From contig NZ_CP009922.3 of the NCBI RefSeq assembly GCF_000993785.3, forward strand, positions 4,340,001-4,404,000: a stretch of DNA of 64,000 bases, written 5' to 3'. This document shows positions 59,710 to 64,000 of this stretch, in pieces. The position numbers and the translations under genes are program-made. The stretch comes from Streptomyces xiamenensis (GTDB taxonomy: Bacteria > Actinomycetota > Actinomycetes > Streptomycetales > Streptomycetaceae). Position 1 is the first letter of the stretch, and each line of letters opens with the position of its first letter. The notes beneath the pieces were generated by a model. That model saw nothing but the letters and a program-made list of their open reading frames with translations, had not been told where the DNA came from and did no database searches.

Positions 59710-61090
59710 AGTCGTACAAGGTCGTCATCTGGAAGCTGAGCGTCAACCGGTCCGCCAAGAAGCCGACCCACCTCGTGCGCTGGTCGGTCGATGGCGGGCC
59801 CTTCCACGAGTCGCACAGGACCAAGGCTCTCGCCGACCGCTTCCGCGCCAAGCTCCTGCGCGCCGCCGACAAGGGCGAAGCCTTCGACACCGTGACCGGA
59901 CTGCCCGACTCTCTCCGGGGCGGCAAGGTCGCGCTCAGCTTCGTAGAGCTGGCGGTGAAGTACCTGGATGCCCGGTGGGCGGAGGCGTCGGCGAAGCAAC
60001 GCGACAGCATGACCGCGCGCTCTCCACCGTCCTGGCGGTTCCCGTCAGGGCTGTGCGCGGACGGCCGACGCCCACGGTCCTGCGCCGCGCGGCGCGGTCG
60101 TACCTGCTGCCTCCTCCTCGCCGGGAGAGGGAGCGCCCCAAGGAGATCGCCGCCGCACTGACGTGGCTGTCCAAGGCGTCCCTTCCTGTGGCGGAACTGT
60201 CGGAGGGGAGCCGTGCACAGGACTTGGTGGACGCCCTGACTCGTCGCCTCGACGGCAAGTCGGCCGCGACGCAGACCTACCGGCGTCGCCGGGCGGTGGT
60301 CTTCAACGTGTTGCAGTACGCGGTCGAACTGGGCGCCCTGAACGCCAACCCGCTCTCCCAGGTGCGCAGGAGGCGGGGGAAACGGGCCGTGCAGGAAGTC
60401 GACCGGCGGGTGGTGGTCAACCCCCGGCAGGCACGGGAGCTGCTGACCGCACTCACTTACGTTGGCGGCTACGACCGGGCGAGCGGTCGACGACTGAGGG
60501 CGTTCTTCGGATGCCTGTACTACTCGGCCATGCGGCCCGGTGAAGTGCTAGGCCTGCGCCGGTCGGACTGCACGCTCCCGGAGAAGGGATGGGGCCGTAT
60601 CGAGCTGACCGAGACGCGGCCCACGGCTGGTAAGGCGTGGACGGACTCCGGGGAGGCGCACGACCGTCGGGGCCTCAAGCAACGCGAAGCGGGCGAAGTA
60701 CGGACGGTCCCCATCCCGCCCCCGCTCGTCCGCCTGCTCCTCGACCACGTCAAGGAGTTCGGCACGGCGGAAGACGGCCGGCTGTTCTCCAGCGAGCGGG
60801 GCAACGTCATCGCCGCGTCCTCGTACTCCCGCGTGTGGAAGCAAGCGCGGGAACTGGCTCTCCTGCCGCATCAGGTCACGTCAGTCATGGCGGCCCGGCC
60901 CTACGACCTCCGGCACGCTGGCGTCTCCCAGTGGCTCAACTCCGGCGTCCCCGCACCGGAGGTGGCAGCTCGGGCCGGGCACTCGGTGGATGTGCTCCTC
61001 AAGATCTACGCCAAGTGCATCGACGGCCAGGAAGCGGAGATGAACGACCGGATCATGCAAGGGCTGGGGGAGGACGACGGCACGCCGTGA
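59706..61090 (+). pseudogene. int: Tyrosine-recombinase integrase, split by a one-base frameshift
   Basis: The site-specific integrase of the element. The N-terminal ~103 codons (VKSYKVVIWKLSVNRSAKKP to SAKQRDSMT) are in one frame and the rest in the next. The shift lies at 60015-60016, inside GACCGCGCGCTC, where one base seems missing. The remainder is intact: core-binding ALTWLSKASLPVAELSEGSR and catalytic residues in SAMRPGEVLGLR, RPYDLRHAGVSQWL and GHSVDVLLKIYAKC. It ends 239 bp from the right attachment site. If the shift is real, the element cannot move without help. Confidence 0.88.
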
Positions 61091-61203
61091 CAGGCGTACA
61101 CGCCTCACTCGGAGGCCCTGGGGCGGTGTCGCGCTCCGGGGCCTTCGCCGTGTCCGCGCGGGCAACCGAAAACACCCCCCACCTGCGCGAACGACGCCCA
61201 AGA

Positions 61204-61223
61204 TCATTACGTCGTCATTACGT
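61204..61223. repeat. Tandem 9-bp repeats near attR (possible Int/Xis arm sites)
   Basis: TCATTACGT occurs at 61204-61212 and again at 61215-61223. The 11-bp period puts both on one face of the helix, 107 bp from the attachment core and between int and the tRNA. Confidence 0.5.
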
Positions 61224-61272
61224 GATCACTGGCAAACGACTGCTTTCGGCGGCATCCGCCTGCACATACGCG

Positions 61273-61312
61273 AAGACCCCGACTCCAGCGAACTCGCTGG
61301 TGGCGGGGTCTT
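61273..61312 (+). terminator. Terminator after the integrase
   Basis: Two-part stem: AAGACCCCG (61273-61281) with CGGGGTCTT (61304-61312) and an inner six-pair stem CCAGCG/CGCTGG, followed by TTG. Confidence 0.8.
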
Positions 61313-61329
61313 TGGGCACCTCATGCAAG

Positions 61330-61374
61330 GTGCCCCCGGCAGGACTCGAACCTGCGCACACGGCTCCGGAGGCC
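61330..61374 (-). repeat. attR: 45-bp attachment core inside tRNA-Arg
   Basis: Identical to 44881-44925. It forms the 3' half of the intact tRNA gene, so integration rebuilt a working tRNA from the element's own copy. Confidence 0.93.
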
Positions 61375-61402
61375 GATGCTCTATCCGCTGAGCTACGGGG
61401 GC
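61331..61402 (-). tRNA. tRNA-Arg (anticodon CCG)
   Basis: On the minus strand it begins GCCCCCGTAGCTCAG. The acceptor stem GCCCCCG pairs with CGGGGGC (61332-61338 on the plus strand), the D arm has AGCTCAGCGGATAGAGC, the anticodon loop CTCCGGA reads CCG (decodes CGG), and the T arm is GCAGGTTCGAGTCCTGC. The 3' CCA is not fully encoded. It is the integration target of the AICE. Confidence 0.95.
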
Positions 61403-61528
61403 TTGGCGTCGCCTTGGCGACATCGAGAACATTACCAGCTCCCCGGCGGACCTCCGTACCGGGTTCCACGGGGTGGGAGTTTGCGAAAGGGCCGGACGGG
61501 GAGCGGGGTACGCGCTTACCCTGGCGGG

Positions 61529-61936
61529 GTGCCAGGCGCTACCGGCCGGGTCCTCGTCGTCGACGACAGCCAGGTCATCCGGCAGCTCATCAGGGTCAAC
61601 CTCGAACTCGACGGCTTCGAGGTCATGACCGCGTCCGACGGCGCCGAGTGCCTGGAGACCGTGCACCGTTTCCGGCCGCACGTCATCACCCTCGATGTGG
61701 CCATGCCCCGGCTGGACGGGCTGCGCACCGTCTCGCGGCTGCGGACCGACCCGCGCACCGGGCACATCCCGCTGGTGCTCGTCAGCGCCAGCACCGATCA
61801 GGACCCGCCCGCCGAGGTGGACGCCGTGCTGGGCAAGCCCTTCGAGCCGACCGCGCTGGTTCGCGAGGTGCGGCGGCTGCGCGACCAGGGGCGGGGGCAG
61901 CAGGCGCCCGCCTCCTCTCGTACCCTGACCAGGTGA
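61529..61936 (+). CDS. Single-domain response regulator
   Basis: A 135-residue CheY-like receiver. The acidic pocket is VLVVDDSQVIRQLI, the phospho-acceptor Asp is in ITLDVAMPRLDG, the Thr/Ser switch in LVLVSAS, and the Lys in VLGKPFEPTALV. No output domain follows, only a short polar tail. It sits between tRNA-Arg and nrtL, the usual chromosomal neighbour set in Streptomyces. GTG 61529 starts it; the stop overlaps the nrtL start (GTGA). Confidence 0.88.
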   Translation: MPGATGRVLVVDDSQVIRQLIRVNLELDGFEVMTASDGAECLETVHRFRPHVITLDVAMPRLDGLRTVSRLRTDPRTGHIPLVLVSASTDQDPPAEVDAVLGKPFEPTALVREVRRLRDQGRGQQAPASSRTLTR

Positions 61937-62697
61937 CCCCCGACCAGCTGTCCCGCGTCGTGCTGCGCTGTGTGCGCCAGGCCGTCGAGAGCGGCCAGCT
62001 GCCCGGTGCCGGCGTTCCCGCGCGGGTGGTGGTCCGGCGCGCCCCGCACGGGGAGCCGGGATGGTCCACCGCTGTCGCCCATCAGCTCGCCCGCCCCGCC
62101 GGGCGGCCCGCCGCCGAGGTCGCCGCGCTGTTGCGGGACGCCCTGCTGGCGCAGGACGGGATCACCGGCGCGTCGGTACGCGACGGGTTTCTCACCGTCC
62201 GGCTGCACGGGGACGGCGACACCGCCCTGCTGCGCGCGCTGACCGCCGACCCGGTGCCCGATTCCGTACCCGAGGACACCCGGCGCGACATCGCGCGCTG
62301 GAGCGAGGCCACCGGCGGCGACCGGGCCGCGCTGCTCGTGCAGCGGGTGGAGAACCCGCTGTTCCGGGTCCGGTACGCGCACGCCAGGTGCCGGCACCTG
62401 CTGCGGCACTCCGCGCGGTTCGGTCTGAGCGCCGAGCCCGCCCCCGCCGCGCACCCCGCCGAGCGCACCCTGCTCGACGCCCTCGGGGAGTGGGCCGCCG
62501 CCGGGAACAGCCCGCAGCGGCTGGTCGCCATAGCCGGTGCCTGGCTGGAGGCGGAGTCCGTACGGGCCACCCTGCCCGTCGGGGACGAGAAACCCGGGAC
62601 CGCCCACCGCGCGCGGCTGGCCCTCGCCCAGGCCACCGCGACGGTGCTCGCCGGCGGTCTGTCCCGGCTGGGTGTCAGTGCCCCCCGTCATCTGTAG
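61933..62697 (+). CDS. nrtL: ArgS-related anticodon-binding protein NrtL
   Basis: A 254-residue protein related to the C-terminal DALR anticodon-binding part of arginyl-tRNA synthetase, here without the catalytic domain. Features are LLVQRVENPLFRVRYAHARC and the C-terminal GAWLEAESVRATLP and LALAQATATVLAGGLSRLGV. It lies directly upstream of lysA. Its partner and function are unknown. GTG 61933 overlaps the response regulator. Confidence 0.88.
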   Translation: MTPDQLSRVVLRCVRQAVESGQLPGAGVPARVVVRRAPHGEPGWSTAVAHQLARPAGRPAAEVAALLRDALLAQDGITGASVRDGFLTVRLHGDGDTALLRALTADPVPDSVPEDTRRDIARWSEATGGDRAALLVQRVENPLFRVRYAHARCRHLLRHSARFGLSAEPAPAAHPAERTLLDALGEWAAAGNSPQRLVAIAGAWLEAESVRATLPVGDEKPGTAHRARLALAQATATVLAGGLSRLGVSAPRHL

Positions 62698-62721
62698 CTC
62701 TCGCACCACCAGAGGTCTTCC

Positions 62722-64000
62722 ATGAGCCGTTCCGCCCACCCCGCCGGGCCCCGTCACGCCGATGTGCTGCCCGAGGGTCACTACAGCGCCCCGCCCACCG
62801 ATCTCAACGCCCTGGACCCCAAGGTCTGGGCCCACTCCGTGCGGCGCGGCGAGGACGGCGTGGTCACCGTCGCCGGCATCGGCGTCGACCGGCTCGCCCG
62901 CACCCACGGAACGCCCGCCTACATCCTGGACGAGGGCGATTTCCGGGCGCGTTGCCGTGCCTGGCGGCAGGCGTTCGGCGACGGCGCCGACGTGTTCTAC
63001 GCCGGCAAGGCGTTCCTCTCGCGCGCCGTCGTGCGCTGGCTGCGCGAGGAAGGGCTCAACCTCGACGTCTGCTCGGGCGGCGAACTGGCCACCGCCCTGG
63101 CGGCCGGTATGCCCGCGGCGTCCATCGCCTTCCACGGCAACAACAAGTCCGAGCACGAGATCCGCCGGGCCGTCGAGGCCCGCGTGGGGCGCATCGTCGT
63201 CGACTCCTACGACGAGATCGACCGCGTCGCGCGGATCGCCCGTGAGCACGGCGTACGGCAGCCGGTGCTCGTGCGGGTGACCGTCGGGGTCGAGGCGCAC
63301 ACCCACGAGTTCATCGCCACCGCCCACGAGGACCAGAAGTTCGGCCTCGCGCTGGCCGGCGGCGCCGCCCTGGACGGCGTGCGCCGCGTCCTGGCCGAGC
63401 CCCAGAGCCTGGAACTGCTGGGCGTGCACTCGCACATCGGCTCGCAGATCTTCGACCTCGCCGGGTTCGAGGTCTCCGCGCGCCGCGTCGTGCAACTGCT
63501 GGCCACCGTCCGTGACGAGTTCGGGGTGAATCTGCCCGAGATCGACCTCGGCGGCGGGCTCGGCATCGCGTACACCTCCACCGACGACCCGCTGGAGCCG
63601 TTCGACATCGCCAGGACGCTGCGCGACATCGTCGAGCGCGAGTGCGCGGCGGCCGGCCTGGACGCCCCCCGGCTGTCCGTCGAGCCGGGGCGCGCGATCA
63701 TCGGGCCCTCCGCGTTCACCCTCTACGAGGTCGGCACCGTCAAGCCGCTGGAGGGGTTGCGGACGTACGTCAGCGTCGACGGCGGGATGTCCGACAACAT
63801 CCGCACCGCGCTGTACGACGCCGAGTACTCGGTGGCGCTGGTCTCCCGGGCCTCGGACGCGCTGCCCATGCTGAGCCGCGTCGTCGGCAAGCACTGTGAG
63901 AGCGGCGACATCGTGGTGCGCGACGCGTACCTCCCCGCCGACCTGGCGCCGGGCGATCTGATCGCCGTCGCCGCCACCGGCGCGTACTGCCGCTCGATGG
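62722..64000 (+). CDS. lysA: Diaminopimelate decarboxylase, 3' end cut by window
   Basis: PLP enzyme that makes L-lysine from meso-diaminopimelate in the cytosol. The PLP lysine is in DVFYAGKAFLS (~residue 96), followed by GLNLDVCSGGELATALAAGM, FHGNNKSEHEIRRAVE, LLGVHSHIGSQIFD, EIDLGGGLGIAYTS, LSVEPGRAIIGPS and YVSVDGGMSDN. ATG 62722 gives MSRSAHPAGPRHADVLPEGH, the usual Streptomyces start. About 426 of ~463 residues are present before the right edge. Homoserine/threonine genes usually follow. Confidence 0.95.
   Translation, partial: MSRSAHPAGPRHADVLPEGHYSAPPTDLNALDPKVWAHSVRRGEDGVVTVAGIGVDRLARTHGTPAYILDEGDFRARCRAWRQAFGDGADVFYAGKAFLSRAVVRWLREEGLNLDVCSGGELATALAAGMPAASIAFHGNNKSEHEIRRAVEARVGRIVVDSYDEIDRVARIAREHGVRQPVLVRVTVGVEAHTHEFIATAHEDQKFGLALAGGAALDGVRRVLAEPQSLELLGVHSHIGSQIFDLAGFEVSARRVVQLLATVRDEFGVNLPEIDLGGGLGIAYTSTDDPLEPFDIARTLRDIVERECAAAGLDAPRLSVEPGRAIIGPSAFTLYEVGTVKPLEGLRTYVSVDGGMSDNIRTALYDAEYSVALVSRASDALPMLSRVVGKHCESGDIVVRDAYLPADLAPGDLIAVAATGAYCRSM

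Larger units (their letters stand above)
44881..61374. mobile_element. pSAM2-like integrative and conjugative element (AICE) in tRNA-Arg
   Basis: A 16.5-kb element bounded by 45-bp direct repeats from tRNA-Arg(CCG), with integrase, excisionase and Rep next to the right end and a TraSA-like translocase, GntR repressor and small Spd-like genes to their left. This is the standard actinomycete AICE backbone. Cargo at the left: type III restriction-modification, a relic integrase, a zinc-knuckle gene, a transposase fragment, a HAD gene and an AIPR protein. The integrase frame is broken at 60015, so the element may be fixed unless this is a sequencing error. Confidence 0.9.

Overview
The window looks like a Streptomyces chromosome. 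GC is very high except for one island at about 45-49 kb, codons end in G or C, GTG starts and 1-4 base start/stop overlaps are common, and a tRNA-Arg, response regulator, nrtL, lysA block closes the right end. All family names come from reading translated sequence and from memory; no database search was run.

0-10.5 kb: a phosphoketolase (cut by the left edge), a GH31 glycosidase, a cytochrome P450 and a GNAT enzyme. Then comes a reactive-sulfur regulon: a CstR-like repressor, a rhodanese/DUF2892 protein, a TauE/SafE permease, a shrunken rhodanese, a persulfide dioxygenase-rhodanese fusion and a DUF302 protein. It is marked by three TACCC-N4-GGGTA operators.

10.6-16.4 kb: a lasso-peptide cassette of the acetylated albusnodin type (XRE regulator, 43-residue precursor, cyclase, fused RRE/peptidase, GNAT). 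It lies between two 372-bp direct repeats, which are the 3' end of the oxidoreductase gene at 16 kb and a truncated copy of it. This suggests capture by recombination in that gene.

16.0-28.3 kb (minus strand): a polycyclic tetramate macrolactam (PTM) cluster made of a 3,124-residue PKS-NRPS, a phytoene-desaturase-like FAD enzyme and an MDR reductase. This is the three-gene ikarugamycin-type set.

28.6-33.7 kb: two secreted His-rich proteins behind a CsoR-like operator, a polysaccharide deacetylase lipoprotein, a VOC protein, a DUF397/XRE-DUF5753 pair, an anti-sigma-type ATPase and a small unknown.

34.0-42 kb: a multi-precursor, linaridin-like RiPP cluster. Four small genes encode peptides ending in a TEP motif, and three of them carry the motif (P/A)VLATP, the linaridin leader/core signature. 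They are followed by an HTTM membrane protein, an alpha/beta hydrolase, a DUF5819-like protein, a methyltransferase and an ABC exporter, then two small unknowns and a LuxR-type regulator. I consider this the most novel system in the window.

42.1-61.4 kb: defence and mobile DNA. A GmrSD-type (DUF262/DUF1524) gene with a C7 frameshift lies just outside a 16.5-kb pSAM2-like integrative element (AICE). The element is bounded by 45-bp copies of the 3' half of tRNA-Arg(CCG). Its cargo is a lower-GC type III restriction-modification pair, a decayed second integrase, a 47-residue double zinc-knuckle protein, an IS5-like transposase fragment with a HAD gene, and an AIPR protein. Its backbone is a GntR repressor with a palindromic operator, TraSA-like translocase, small Spd-like genes, Rep, Xis and a frameshifted integrase.

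61.4-64 kb: tRNA-Arg, a response regulator, nrtL and lysA (cut by the right edge). Three genes carry single-base frameshifts (42.29, 57.9 and 60.02 kb), so the accuracy of homopolymers and GC runs should be checked before calling them dead.
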